Shown piece after piece: positions 51,744 through 60,703 of a stretch of 64,000 nucleotides of DNA. The translations under genes and the position numbers were made by a program. Each line of letters begins with the position of its first letter. Within the stretch, counting starts at the first letter, position 1. This DNA is from Chlorobiota bacterium (GTDB lineage: Bacteria > Bacteroidota > Ignavibacteria > OLB7): the NCBI GenBank assembly GCA_016710285.1, contig JADJXR010000001.1, forward strand, positions 1,364,001 through 1,428,000. The letters run 5' to 3'. The notes under the pieces were generated by a model, which saw only the letters and a program-made list of their open reading frames with translations, made no database searches and was not told the origin of the DNA.

Positions 51744-52820
51744 TCACTCACTCTCTTTCAAATGAAATCCGCGAATCTTCCACCCCTCCGATTGCTTCTG
51801 CACGATGATGTTTGCGGACCCCTTTTTCCCATTTTGGAACGTGACCTCGCCCACCATCACCCCCTGGCTTCCGGCACTGTGGTTGACGGAGCTTGTGGTG
51901 CTTTTCAGCAGCCAATCGGCGGGCTGCAGGCTTTGGCGAAGGATCACCGTGGCAAGCGCATCGGGGGTGGGAAGATCGGCCCGAACCTCGGGCGTGCACA
52001 GGTCCCACGCCGCCGCAAAATCTTTCTGCTTCAAGGCGTTCATAAACTGGTTGGTGATGCTGTCAAGCTCGGCAATGGATTCGGTGGCAAGCTCGCGTTC
52101 CAACCGGAACATCTGGATGCTCCAAGCTCCGCTTTGCTGCTGCACCACCATCCGAAGCTCCCCTTTTCCGCTGTCGGCAAAGATCACTTCCCCGCTTACC
52201 CCCCCTTCGCCATCGGCTGATTTTGTGATCTGATAGGACCAGGAGACCGGCTCCACCTCTAGCGAGCGGATCATGGTGGAAAGCGCCTGGGGCGATGGGA
52301 TGTCGTTCCGCACAGGCTGGGCGCACAAGGCCCAGGCCGCCGAGTAATCGCGGGACTTCAGAGATTCAAGGAAGGTATCGGCAACCTTCCCCACCTCGGT
52401 GGCAAATGCCGAGCGCAACCGGAATCCCCGAATCTTCCATTGGCCCTCCACCTTCCGCAGCACAAGGCTTAGCGATCCCGTTGTCTTGTTGGCAAACGTG
52501 ACCTCCCCGGCAAGCTCCCCTTCGTTGTTCTCCATATTGCGCGAGCTGTAGGACCACTCCACCGGCTCCACCTGCTGCCCCGTGATAAGCTCCTGCAAGG
52601 CTTTGGCGGTGGGGATGTCGTCGTACACTTCCTGGGTGCAAAGGCTCCAAGCGGCGGCGTAATCGCGTGACTTCAGGGCGTTCATAAACTTGTCGCCAGC
52701 GTCGGCAACGCCGGAGGTGGCAAACATGGCAACGCCAAAAATCCCCGCAACGAACAGCACCACAACGGCAACGATTCCAAGAATCACAAACAGGAGAACG
52801 CGAGCTGGTGAAGATGCCAT
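51744..52820 (-). CDS. Membrane-anchored protein with three tandem DUF4878-like domains
   Basis: Protein of 358 residues. One N-terminal helix (VLLFVILGIVAVVVLFVAGIFGVAMF) anchors it. The rest is three repeats of about 105 residues, each starting like DKFMNALKSRDYAAAWSLCTQEVYDDIPT and ending like LVLRKVEGQWKIRGFRLR. The second starts DTFLESLKSRDYSAAWALCAQ and the third NQFMNALKQKDFAAAWDLCTPE. The pattern is that of the NTF2-like DUF4878/DUF4864 lipoprotein domains. Internal triplication is unusual. Function unknown. It lies 57 bases downstream of the barrel gene ending at 52877. Confidence 0.75.
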   Translation of the reverse strand: MASSPARVLLFVILGIVAVVVLFVAGIFGVAMFATSGVADAGDKFMNALKSRDYAAAWSLCTQEVYDDIPTAKALQELITGQQVEPVEWSYSSRNMENNEGELAGEVTFANKTTGSLSLVLRKVEGQWKIRGFRLRSAFATEVGKVADTFLESLKSRDYSAAWALCAQPVRNDIPSPQALSTMIRSLEVEPVSWSYQITKSADGEGGVSGEVIFADSGKGELRMVVQQQSGAWSIQMFRLERELATESIAELDSITNQFMNALKQKDFAAAWDLCTPEVRADLPTPDALATVILRQSLQPADWLLKSTTSSVNHSAGSQGVMVGEVTFQNGKKGSANIIVQKQSEGWKIRGFHLKESE

Positions 52821-52876
52821 GGCTGGTCTTTGGATAGGTTGTTAGGTTAATGATTGATAGCCCACCGCTGCTTCGC

Positions 52877-53764
52877 TTACTTCTTCCACGCCACCCCAAC
52901 CCCGAACGCCCCCACCGACAGAGTATTCCGCCCGGCAAAGGTGTGGCCGTAGCTTACGGTTAAATCCGTATCGGGCGCGATGGCATAGATGAACCCGGCG
53001 TTCCACCGTGCGAACGATTGGTCGCTGCTGGCGGTGCTCACCATCGGCACGCCGCCGCTGGCAACCCCATCAAAATCGGCAAAGGAGTGGACGCCATCAA
53101 CCACCCCTTGCAGCATCAGCGTTTCGGCAAGATGCAGCCCGAACTCAGCTTGGTACGCCAGCTCATCCGCGCCACGGTTCCGGAAGCGATAGCCGCCGCT
53201 GGATTGCCAATATCCCTGCAAGGTCGCCGCCGAAAAAGGACCGCCAAATGCTATCGCGCCTTCATAATCTATCACCCCTGTCCCCAGCGGGATTTCTTGA
53301 TTCGGGCTTCCCGTTGGCAGCTTTACTGCCAGCGTCACCGCGCCGGCGATTGCGCTTTCGTTCGGGAGCAATCGCACGCGCCCGCCAAGCCAAATATCCC
53401 CCAACCCGCTTGCCGATTGTGAGGTGTCCACCCCGTTCGGCAGCGTTGCCTGGCGGACGGCAACGGAGTATTGGGTGGAAAGGGTTCCGGTCAGCCAATC
53501 GGTCAGCCCAAGCTCGCCATAAAAGCCGATGTTGGTGATGCCGAACGATGGGTTGCGGAAGTTGACGGGGTCGTTGAAAATGTCGCGCAGTGTTCCGCTG
53601 GAGTCGTATTCCTGGCGGGCCGTCAGGAACGTTGGCCCCAGCTTGATGTAGTATCCATCCGGCTTCCGGTTCCAAGCCCCGCCACCAAAAAGTGGCGGAA
53701 GCGGAGCCAACAGCAGGAAGAACAAGCAAAGGGGCAGGAAAGGCCGGGCAAAAATAGTTTTCAC
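52877..53764 (-). CDS. Outer-membrane beta-barrel protein (transporter-like)
   Basis: Protein of 295 residues with a GTG start (53764) and a signal peptide (MKTIFARPFLPLCLFFLLLAPLPPLFGGG). Strands such as YYIKLGPTFLTARQEYDSS, FGITNIGFYGELGLTDWLTGTLSTQYSV, DIWLGGRVRLLP and GAVTLAVKLPTGS resemble MetA/phenol-pathway-type transport barrels (PF13557-like). It ends GVGVAWKK. A TAGGTTCG box lies 5 bases before the start. Substrate unknown. Confidence 0.75.
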   Translation of the reverse strand: MKTIFARPFLPLCLFFLLLAPLPPLFGGGAWNRKPDGYYIKLGPTFLTARQEYDSSGTLRDIFNDPVNFRNPSFGITNIGFYGELGLTDWLTGTLSTQYSVAVRQATLPNGVDTSQSASGLGDIWLGGRVRLLPNESAIAGAVTLAVKLPTGSPNQEIPLGTGVIDYEGAIAFGGPFSAATLQGYWQSSGGYRFRNRGADELAYQAEFGLHLAETLMLQGVVDGVHSFADFDGVASGGVPMVSTASSDQSFARWNAGFIYAIAPDTDLTVSYGHTFAGRNTLSVGAFGVGVAWKK

Positions 53765-53768
53765 GCGG

Positions 53769-53776
53769 CGAACCTA
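53769..53776 (-). promoter_or_regulatory. TAnnTTYG box upstream of barrel gene at 53764
   Basis: On the minus strand TAGGTTCG lies 4-5 bases before the GTG start, implying a nearly leaderless message. Confidence 0.4.
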
Positions 53777-53916
53777 CTCACCCGCGACGGATCTTGCGAG
53801 GGAAGAAATGGGTGGTGAAAGATTTTTTTTTGCGGCATTCTTGGGCCTTGCCCGAATCGGCAGCGGCTTGGGTTTGGCAATTTCTTCCTGTGATTTCCCT
53901 GCTTCTTTCCATTCCC

Positions 53917-53924
53917 TACCTTTG
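53917..53924 (+). promoter_or_regulatory. TAnnTTTG box upstream of CPBP protease gene
   Basis: TACCTTTG, identical to the box before mtnA, lies 4 bases before the ATG at 53929. It supports that ATG as the real start. Confidence 0.45.
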
Positions 53925-53928
53925 CGGC

Positions 53929-54798
53929 ATGGAATACTGGGAACGCCGCACGGCAGCAATCAACGGGATTGGGATTGGGGTGTTTATCGCCGCCTTGCTG
54001 GGCGCAACGCAGGTTGCGTGGTGGACCGGTGTTCTGGATGATTCGTTTGCCGGGGCTTCGCGGCTGCTGTGGTATGGCTTGCTCTGCGCCGTCACCCTTC
54101 TGGTTGCACGCTACTACGATCGCCGCTCTGCACTGTGGGTGGGGTTGGGGTTCCACCCCTGGACCCTGCGCGAGCTTGGCACCGGCGCGCTGATCGGGAT
54201 TGGAATGGCGTTGCTTGCATGGATACCGTGCGCACTGCTGGGGGGCGTGGCGGCGGGGAATGTTGCCAGCTGGAGCCAACTGCTGGTTGGAACGGGATAC
54301 ATGATCTTGTCGGCAGCGGGGGAGGAGTTGTTGTTCCGTGGATACTTCTACCAGCGGCTGAACGAACTGGTTGGTACCACCGTTTCCACGGTGGCAATGG
54401 CGTTGCTGTTCGGGTTGGCGCACAGCCAGAACCCGGAAGTAACGGCAATGGGATTGGTGAATGTATCGCTGGCAAGCATCTTCTTCTCGCTCTGCTATCT
54501 TCGCACCGGATCGCTCTGGCTTCCGATTGCCGCCCATGCCGCCTGGAACGTGACGGTGGCAAAAGTTGTGGGAATGCCGGTAAGCGGGATGGAGTTTGGG
54601 GAAGCGATAGTGCGAACCACCAGCAGCACGCCAACGCTCCTGACCGGAGGCGCGTTTGGTCCGGAAGGGGGGCTTGTTGCAACCCTTGCGTTGGCGGCGG
54701 GGATTGCGGCGTTGTTCTTGCCATTGGTGAAGCGTTCGCCGTACGTCTATGCGGGCCGGTTTTGGGAAGGTGCGGCAAAGGTGCAGCCAAAAGCGTGA
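53929..54798 (+). CDS. CPBP family intramembrane metalloprotease
   Basis: Inner-membrane protein of 289 residues. I chose the ATG at 53929 (MEYWERRTAAINGIGIGVF) because a TACCTTTG box precedes it; a TTG at 53794 would add 45 residues including another hydrophobic stretch. The CPBP (Abi/CAAX-like) motifs are EELLFRGYFYQRLN (EExxxR), FGLAHSQNPE (FxxxH) and AAHAAWNVTVA (HxxxN). These glutamic-type proteases cleave membrane or prenylated substrates; in bacteria they are tied to bacteriocin immunity or signalling. No bacteriocin gene is nearby. Confidence 0.88.
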   Translation: MEYWERRTAAINGIGIGVFIAALLGATQVAWWTGVLDDSFAGASRLLWYGLLCAVTLLVARYYDRRSALWVGLGFHPWTLRELGTGALIGIGMALLAWIPCALLGGVAAGNVASWSQLLVGTGYMILSAAGEELLFRGYFYQRLNELVGTTVSTVAMALLFGLAHSQNPEVTAMGLVNVSLASIFFSLCYLRTGSLWLPIAAHAAWNVTVAKVVGMPVSGMEFGEAIVRTTSSTPTLLTGGAFGPEGGLVATLALAAGIAALFLPLVKRSPYVYAGRFWEGAAKVQPKA

Positions 54799-54891
54799 TG
54801 CTGGGGCGGGGTGCAACCTTCATCCTGGTGGCTTGGTCACAGCCGCCGTTCAGTTTCCCGCAGCAACGGTGTGGCTGGGGAGACGATCAAT

Positions 54892-54899
54892 TAACTTCG
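54892..54899 (+). promoter_or_regulatory. TAnnTTYG box upstream of TPR gene
   Basis: TAACTTCG, 11 bases before the ATG at 54911. Confidence 0.4.
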
Positions 54900-54910
54900 G
54901 AGAACTTCAG

Positions 54911-56098
54911 ATGAACCAGATAGCTCGCATCAGTTTTTTCAGCATTGCCTTGTTCGGGCTGCTGCTGTTTCCCCAGCGGGCGCAATCGCAATGGGCGCTG
55001 CTGGATGCCCGTGCCGACACCATCGTTCGGCGCGGCCTTGAGGCGATGTACAACCTGCGCTACCCGCAAGCCGACAGCATCTTCAATTCCATGATAAAGC
55101 TCTATCCCGACCACCCCGCCGGGTACTTCCTGCTGGCGTTGGTGGATTGGTGGCGGATTGTTCCGAACATTGACGTTGACAGCAAAGTGGACCGCTATTC
55201 CGAGTCGTTCAACAAACGGATTGACCGCACGCTGCAAATCTGCGAGGACCGATTGGACAAAAACCCGATTGACATTGTGGGCCTGTTCTTCAAGGGGAGC
55301 GCGTTGGGATACCGCGCACGGCTGAACGTCAGCAAAAACTTCAGCCCCTCAACGCTGGGGGCAATCACCGATGGGAAGGAGGCATACGAGATCATCCTGC
55401 AATGCCAGCGGATGGCACCCAGCAACAGCGACGTGCTGTTGGGGTCCGGCTTGTACAACTACATGGCCGCCTACATCCCGCAGCAATATCCATGGGCCAG
55501 CAGTTTTATCAGTTTTTTGGGACCCGGCGACCGCCAGCTGGGGATCCAGATGCTGCGGATTTCTGGCAAGCGCGCCGCCTACGCCAACGTGGAGGCACGC
55601 TACTCGCTGATGGAAATCCTCTCCAACTTCGAAAAAGATTACCCGGCGGGGTTGGACGTGGCAAAGGAACTCTACACCCAGTATCCGTTCAACCCGGTGT
55701 TCCACAAATACTTGGCCAAGAACTACTACATGACCAACGATTTCACGAACGCCGACTCCGCTTGGACCGAGATTCTGCGCCGGGTGAAGCGGCACACCCC
55801 GGGGTACGAGATCACGCTGGCACGGCAGGGGCTGTACTACTTGGGGGACATCCGCCTGCGGGAAGGGAAGCTGGACGACGCACGCCGTTTTTTTGAGCAA
55901 GCAGCAAGGCAAAGCGAACGAATCGGCGAGGACGAAACCAGCTGGATTGTGCAATCCACGCTGAAGCTGGGGAACGTGTACGACGCGCTGGGGGATCGCA
56001 AAAAAGCCATTGACCAGTACGAAGAAGTGTTGGATATGGAGGAGTACAGCAACTCGCACACAAAAGCAAAAGGCTTCATCGCCGCGCCGTATCGGTGA
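54911..56098 (+). CDS. Exported TPR protein
   Basis: Protein of 395 residues with a signal peptide (MNQIARISFFSIALFGLLLFPQRAQSQ). TPR-like helices are seen at the start (ADTIVRRGLEAMYNLRYPQADSIFNSMIKLYPDHPAGYF) and end (STLKLGNVYDALGDRKKAIDQYEEVLDME). The middle is a conserved-looking stretch with an aromatic-rich segment (GLYNYMAAYIPQQYPWASSFISFLGPGDRQLG). It resembles periplasmic tetratricopeptide proteins common in Chlorobiota/Ignavibacteria. The longer frame from 54749 overlaps the CPBP gene and is rejected. Confidence 0.82.
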   Translation: MNQIARISFFSIALFGLLLFPQRAQSQWALLDARADTIVRRGLEAMYNLRYPQADSIFNSMIKLYPDHPAGYFLLALVDWWRIVPNIDVDSKVDRYSESFNKRIDRTLQICEDRLDKNPIDIVGLFFKGSALGYRARLNVSKNFSPSTLGAITDGKEAYEIILQCQRMAPSNSDVLLGSGLYNYMAAYIPQQYPWASSFISFLGPGDRQLGIQMLRISGKRAAYANVEARYSLMEILSNFEKDYPAGLDVAKELYTQYPFNPVFHKYLAKNYYMTNDFTNADSAWTEILRRVKRHTPGYEITLARQGLYYLGDIRLREGKLDDARRFFEQAARQSERIGEDETSWIVQSTLKLGNVYDALGDRKKAIDQYEEVLDMEEYSNSHTKAKGFIAAPYR

Positions 56099-56309
56099 CA
56101 AGAAAAACGCGCGGGGAACAGCCCGATGCTGCGGGTGGGCAGAACGATTACTGGGCAGCCACGCGCCACAAAAAACAGCACGACCATCGCCATGAATTTT
56201 GCCGGGGAGCATCCTTATCACAGGGGACGCTCTCCGGCTTTATATTGATGCCGGTCGGGACTTCTGCGCAATTCTTTGCTTTGCATCAATCGCACTTCTT
56301 GCTCCTCTT

Positions 56310-57329
56310 GTGCCTAACCTTCTCTCCATTCTTGCCTTCCCCATTTCCACGCTGTATGCCAGCGTTGCGGCTGCGGTTGGGCGCGCACGGCAGCTGCGTG
56401 CGGTGCGTTCGCCGTTGCCGGTGATTTCGGTTGGGAATGTGTCGGTTGGTGGGTCAGGGAAAACTCCGCTCACCATCCACCTTGCCCAGCTGATCCAGCA
56501 AACGCGCCCCTGCATTGTGTTAAGCCGGGGATATGGAAGGGAGGAGGACGACACGCTGATCTGGTGGAGCGGCACGCCACCGCCAGCCCCGGAACGCTAC
56601 GGCGACGAGCCTTCGCTGATTGCCCGCCGGTTGCACAACGGCGCGATTGGCGTTGCCCGCCGCCGCGCCGATCTGCTTGCTATTGCCGTTGCCGCGCGGC
56701 CAACCGGGGTGATTCTGTTAGACGATGGTTTCCAGCACCGGGGCGTTGCCCGCGACCTTGACGTGGTGATTGTTGACGATGCCACCGCCAACGCTCCCTA
56801 TCCCATTCCATCGGGCCGGTTGCGGGAATGGCCCGGCGCGCTTGGCCGTGCCGATGTTATCGTTGCCACCAGCCCCAACGCCGCCGCCTGGGCCGAACGC
56901 TATCGCCGCCAGCAAAGCCTTCTCCTTCCCATGCGGACCCAATTCGACGGCGTTGTTCGCTGGCACGATGGCAGCCCGATTCCCCACGCGAACGTTCCGG
57001 TGATTCTTGCCACCGGCATTGCAAACCCTGAGCGCGTTACGAAGATGCTGAATGAAGCAGGAGGGGGAAGGGTGATGGAGTGGCTGCGGTTCAAGGACCA
57101 CCACCGCTACACCCGCGATGATGCCGCAACCATTGCCAACGCGCTGCAACGCCACCGAACCGCACTGCTGCTAACCACGGAGAAAGACGCGGTGAAACTT
57201 GAGCAATTCCCTGAGCTGCAGGAGCGTTTAGCCGTGATGAAAATTCGGGTGGTGATTGACCAAGAGGAACGCCTGATCCAAGTGCTGCAACGGGTGATGG
57301 GGCAGCCCCCAACGGAAGCGGGTGGCTAA
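56310..57329 (+). CDS. lpxK: Tetraacyldisaccharide 4'-kinase (lipid A kinase)
   Basis: Inner-membrane-associated kinase of 339 residues phosphorylating the 4' position of the lipid A precursor. The P-loop is VGNVSVGGSGKTPLTIHL, followed by ILSRGYGREED, GDEPSLIARRL, the catalytic-region LDDGFQHRGVARDLDVV and LRFKDHHRYTRDD. I chose GTG at 56310 (PNLLSILAFPISTLYAS) because it gives the short N-terminal membrane segment typical of the family; TTG at 56199 would add 37 residues. The stop overlaps the convergent thiE stop in CTAA. Confidence 0.93.
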   Translation: MPNLLSILAFPISTLYASVAAAVGRARQLRAVRSPLPVISVGNVSVGGSGKTPLTIHLAQLIQQTRPCIVLSRGYGREEDDTLIWWSGTPPPAPERYGDEPSLIARRLHNGAIGVARRRADLLAIAVAARPTGVILLDDGFQHRGVARDLDVVIVDDATANAPYPIPSGRLREWPGALGRADVIVATSPNAAAWAERYRRQQSLLLPMRTQFDGVVRWHDGSPIPHANVPVILATGIANPERVTKMLNEAGGGRVMEWLRFKDHHRYTRDDAATIANALQRHRTALLLTTEKDAVKLEQFPELQERLAVMKIRVVIDQEERLIQVLQRVMGQPPTEAGG

Positions 57330-58003
57330 GGATTGAAGGGCGGCGCATCGGCAATGGAGGCCCGCAAGCTGGCAGCCGCAGCGGTGACATCGGCGGCGGC
57401 GCAGACCGCGCCGATAACCGCCACGCCCCACGCCCCGGCATCCACCACGCTGCGGGCGTTGCTGGCCGTGATGCCGGCAATCCCAATCACCGGAATCGTT
57501 GCCGACCGCGCCACCTGGCGCACCATCGCCAGACCAATCGGGGGAACCGCCAGCGATTTGGAGGTGGTCCCAAAAATTGGACCCAAGCCAACGTAATCGG
57601 CGCCTTCCCGCTCGGCCTCGGCAAGGTGTTCGGGGTTGCGGACCGTGCCGCCGATTATTTTCAAGGGACCCAACAGCGTGCGCGCAATCGCAACAGGGAT
57701 ATCCGTTCTTCCAACATGAACGCCATTGGCACCGATGGCAAGGCAAAGGTCCACACGGTCGTTCACCAGGAACAGCACGTTGCGGGCGCGGCAGACATCG
57801 GCAACGGCTCCGGCCTGGTGCATCAGCGTGCGGAACTCCGTTTCCTTGCTTCGATACTGGATGGTGTCGGCCCCGCCACGGATTGCAAGCTCGGCAAGTT
57901 CAGCGTGGGCATGGCGCGATTGCACGGCGGTGTCGGTGATAACGTGCAGCCGTCCAATCGGCGGCGGTAGGGTTCGTGTTGGCTGCGGGTTCATCGCGTT
58001 CAT
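57326..58003 (-). CDS. thiE: Thiamine-phosphate synthase
   Basis: TIM-barrel enzyme of 225 residues joining the pyrimidine and thiazole precursors of thiamine phosphate. Motifs are LHVITDTAV, TIQYRSKE, VNDRVDLCLAIGANGVHVGRTDIP, IIGGTVRNPEHLAEAEREGADYVGLGPIFGTTSK and PVIGIAGITASNA. HVGRTD replaces the common HLGQxD with the key residues kept. The ATG at 58003 is preferred; the frame open to 58087 is not needed. It ends inside the last codon of lpxK on the opposite strand. Confidence 0.92.
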   Translation of the reverse strand: MNAMNPQPTRTLPPPIGRLHVITDTAVQSRHAHAELAELAIRGGADTIQYRSKETEFRTLMHQAGAVADVCRARNVLFLVNDRVDLCLAIGANGVHVGRTDIPVAIARTLLGPLKIIGGTVRNPEHLAEAEREGADYVGLGPIFGTTSKSLAVPPIGLAMVRQVARSATIPVIGIAGITASNARSVVDAGAWGVAVIGAVCAAADVTAAAASLRASIADAPPFNP

Positions 58004-58107
58004 CACAATCTGGGATTCTTTCGGGGCCGCCAACCGAGGCTGCACCTTGCTTCCGTTTTCGGCGGCGGCGTAAATTGCTTGTGGCAATCAACCTCAACAT
58101 AGCATTT

Positions 58108-58488
58108 ATGGATATCAAACCAGAAGACCTTCCTGTTAGAATCGAGAAGCCGTGGGGCTATGAGATATGGTACGCATGGACCAAGGAGTACGTGGGGAAA
58201 ATTTTGCACGTGAACGCCGGGGGGCGGTTATCCTTGCAGTACCACCACCACAAGGATGAAACCAGCTACGTTCTGCGGGGCAAACTGAAACTGATAAAAG
58301 GTCCAAGCGTGGACCAACTGACCGAGATGGAGATTGGCGAAGGCTACACGTGGCGGAATCGCCCCGGCGAGGTGCACACGTTGGAAGGGATTGAAGATGC
58401 CGACGTGCTGGAAGTCTCAACCCCCCACCTTGACGACGTGGTTCGGGTGCGCGACTGGTACGGGCGCGAAGGGACGAACCAGCCGTAA
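58108..58488 (+). CDS. Cupin-domain protein, mannose-6-phosphate isomerase-like
   Basis: Small cytosolic cupin of 126 residues. The start is RIEKPWGYEIWYAWTKEYVGKILHVNAGGRLSLQYHHHKDETSYVL, which contains the metal-binding cupin motif 1 (HHHKDETSYV), and motif 2 is GEVHTLEGIEDADVLEVSTP. The PWGYE opening is typical of type II mannose-6-phosphate isomerase cupin ends and of stand-alone relatives. Activity is not assignable. A strong terminator follows. Confidence 0.85.
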   Translation: MDIKPEDLPVRIEKPWGYEIWYAWTKEYVGKILHVNAGGRLSLQYHHHKDETSYVLRGKLKLIKGPSVDQLTEMEIGEGYTWRNRPGEVHTLEGIEDADVLEVSTPHLDDVVRVRDWYGREGTNQP

Positions 58489-58526
58489 TCAACGGCAAAA
58501 AAACAGAGGGGGAACACGATGGATAA

Positions 58527-58564
58527 AAGGGGCACTGGCCGCGCGGTCGGTGCCCCTTAAAATT
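58527..58564 (+). terminator. Terminator after cupin gene
   Basis: AAGGGGCAC ... GTGCCCCTT stem with an inner TGGCCG/CGGTCG extension, followed by AAAATTTCT. Confidence 0.8.
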
Positions 58565-58688
58565 TCTCTGTTCGATCCTGACATTTGTCATTCTTGCCCA
58601 CGGCTTCCACGGCGTATTCTTGCAGCGGCAGAGGGTAGAAGGGTTGCTGTGTGTCGGTATCAGGAACAACAAGCCATTTCCAGAAATC

Positions 58689-59165
58689 ATGCGGTTCAGT
58701 GCTTCGCAACTTCGATGGATGATTGTTGGCGGGGTTGGCGGGCTGGTTATTGGGATTGCCGCCTACACGTTTATCTACGCCCAGGGCGGGTCCTATCTTA
58801 CCAACAACCCTGCGGCATGTGCCAATTGCCACATTATGCAGGAGCATTTTGATGCATGGACAAAATCCAGTCATCGTTCGGTGGCTGTCTGCAATGATTG
58901 CCACACTCCACATTCCACTATCGGCAAGTACTGGACAAAAGCACAAAATGGATTTTGGCACTCGGTAGCGTTTACCAGCGGTGATTTTCCCGACCCACTT
59001 CGGATTAAGCCGTCCAATCGCCAAGTGACCGAGGAAGCCTGCCGCAGCTGCCACCAAGAAATTGTTGACGCGATTGATACCCGGCACCATGAAGGAACCG
59101 AGGCTGGGGCGGAACCAACCTCATGTGTTCGCTGCCATGCAACAGTGGGGCATTGGGTGCGGTAG
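58689..59165 (+). CDS. nrfH: Cytochrome c nitrite reductase small subunit NrfH
   Basis: Tetrahaem quinol dehydrogenase of the NapC/NirT family, 158 residues. The ATG at 58689 starts MRFSASQLRWMIVGG, leading into one membrane anchor (about 11-30). Four CxxCH haem sites are CANCH (44-48), CNDCH (68-72), CRSCH (118-122) and CVRCH (146-150). It passes electrons from menaquinol to NrfA. The nrfA gene starts 72 bases after the stop, so the two form the usual nrfHA pair. Confidence 0.95.
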   Translation: MRFSASQLRWMIVGGVGGLVIGIAAYTFIYAQGGSYLTNNPAACANCHIMQEHFDAWTKSSHRSVAVCNDCHTPHSTIGKYWTKAQNGFWHSVAFTSGDFPDPLRIKPSNRQVTEEACRSCHQEIVDAIDTRHHEGTEAGAEPTSCVRCHATVGHWVR

Positions 59166-59237
59166 TCATCCCGTATTGTTTTCCGCCACGCATCGTTGTC
59201 AGATGCCAACGTTTTCATCAACTGTTCAGGAGATTTC

Positions 59238-60650
59238 ATGGCTACACCATCGCAACCACAGGCATCGCGCCGTCCTATCGGCAGTTTCCGGTTTTTCTTG
59301 CTGACAGGGTTGGCCACATTAGTGGTAGCTGTTGGCGGGGGGCTGCTTCTTAGTAGCATTATCGAGCGGAAAGAAGAAGCAAAGAACCCGTTTTATCGGG
59401 TGGTGGACCTAACCGACACCATTGATGACCCAGCGGTCTGGGGGAAAAACTTCCCACTTCAGTACGATGACTATCGCAAGACTGTGGACCAAGTGCGCAC
59501 CCGCTATGGCGGAAGCGAAGCACTTCCCCATTCCCCCACGCAAGCGGATCCCCGCTCGGTAGTGGCGCAATCGAAGCTGCAAGAAGACCCTCGATTGGTG
59601 ACAATGTGGGCGGGGTACGCATTCAGCAAAGACTTCCGCGAAGAACGCGGCCATGCGTTTATGCTGGAGGATCAGATTTTTACCGAACGGCAGCATGTAG
59701 CAAAACAGCCTGGCACTTGCCTGCACTGTCATGCTTCGGTGTATCTGCCATACAAACGTGCTGGCGGCGGGGATCTTATCAAAGGTTTTGAAGTGCTGAA
59801 CAGTAAACCCTATAGCGAGGTTAAGAGCTTGGTGCAGCATCCCGTTGCTTGCATTGATTGCCACGATCCCGCCACAATGCAGCTGCGCGTCACACGGCCA
59901 GGATTTATCGAAGGGATACAAACCTTAAAAGCATCACAAGGGGTGCAGAACTACAACGTAAACACCATGGCTACGCGCCAAGAGATGCGCAGCTATGTCT
60001 GCGGCCAATGCCATGTTGAATACTACTTCAAAGGTCCAGAAAAACGGCTTGTGTATCCGTGGGCAAAAGGGCTACAAGCCGATAGCATTCTTGCCTACTA
60101 CGAATCCGTTGGGTTCAAGGATTGGACGCACGCACTGACCGGCGCGCCAACATTAAAAGCGCAGCATCCTGAGTTCGAATTGTATAATCAAGGGGTTCAT
60201 GCCCGCTCCGGCGTTGCCTGTGCCGATTGCCACATGCCATACAAACGGGAAGGGGCAATGAAGATCAGCGACCATCACGTCCGTAGTCCATTGCTGAACT
60301 TGAATAAATCGTGCCAGACCTGCCACCGCTGGCCAGAAGAAGAACTGCGTGCGCGAGTGGAGACAATTCAAGATCGGCATTTCCAGCTCCGTAATCTAGC
60401 AATGGATGCCCTGATGGATTTAATCAACGAAATGCGAAGTGAACGCGCTGCCGACAGCAGCAGCCAACGCCTTGCGGCCGCACAAGGATTTCAACGCAAA
60501 GCCCAATTCTTGCTCGATTTTGTGGAAGCCGAGAACTCTACTGGTTTCCATGCCCCGCAAGAGTCCGCACGGATTCTTGGCCAATCCATTGATTATGCAC
60601 GCAAAGGGCAGATGGCCTTACGTGCTGTGGCAGCGGCAAAAGCACGATAA
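59238..60650 (+). CDS. nrfA: Cytochrome c nitrite reductase NrfA (CxxCH-type active-site haem)
   Basis: Pentahaem nitrite reductase of 470 residues making ammonium from nitrite with six electrons. ATG 59238 has AGGAG six bases upstream. The N-terminus keeps a hydrophobic signal-anchor (FFLLTGLATLVVAVGGGLLL). Haem sites are CLHCH (161-165), CIDCH (205-209), CGQCH (255-259), CADCH (328-332) and CQTCH (359-363). By alignment to the known order the first is the catalytic haem, where most NrfA have CxxCK. Active-site Tyr (VEYYF) and His (LKAQHPEFE) are conserved, as is RGHAF. Electrons come from NrfH. Confidence 0.95.
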   Translation: MATPSQPQASRRPIGSFRFFLLTGLATLVVAVGGGLLLSSIIERKEEAKNPFYRVVDLTDTIDDPAVWGKNFPLQYDDYRKTVDQVRTRYGGSEALPHSPTQADPRSVVAQSKLQEDPRLVTMWAGYAFSKDFREERGHAFMLEDQIFTERQHVAKQPGTCLHCHASVYLPYKRAGGGDLIKGFEVLNSKPYSEVKSLVQHPVACIDCHDPATMQLRVTRPGFIEGIQTLKASQGVQNYNVNTMATRQEMRSYVCGQCHVEYYFKGPEKRLVYPWAKGLQADSILAYYESVGFKDWTHALTGAPTLKAQHPEFELYNQGVHARSGVACADCHMPYKREGAMKISDHHVRSPLLNLNKSCQTCHRWPEEELRARVETIQDRHFQLRNLAMDALMDLINEMRSERAADSSSQRLAAAQGFQRKAQFLLDFVEAENSTGFHAPQESARILGQSIDYARKGQMALRAVAAAKAR

Positions 60651-60703
60651 CCAGTTACTATTCTCATACTTTCTGCAGGAAAACCCCTGCCGACAACAAC
60701 GCC

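Noticed and set aside
56192..56248. ATG at 56192 as the start of lpxK
   Set aside because: It is out of frame and stops after 18 codons.
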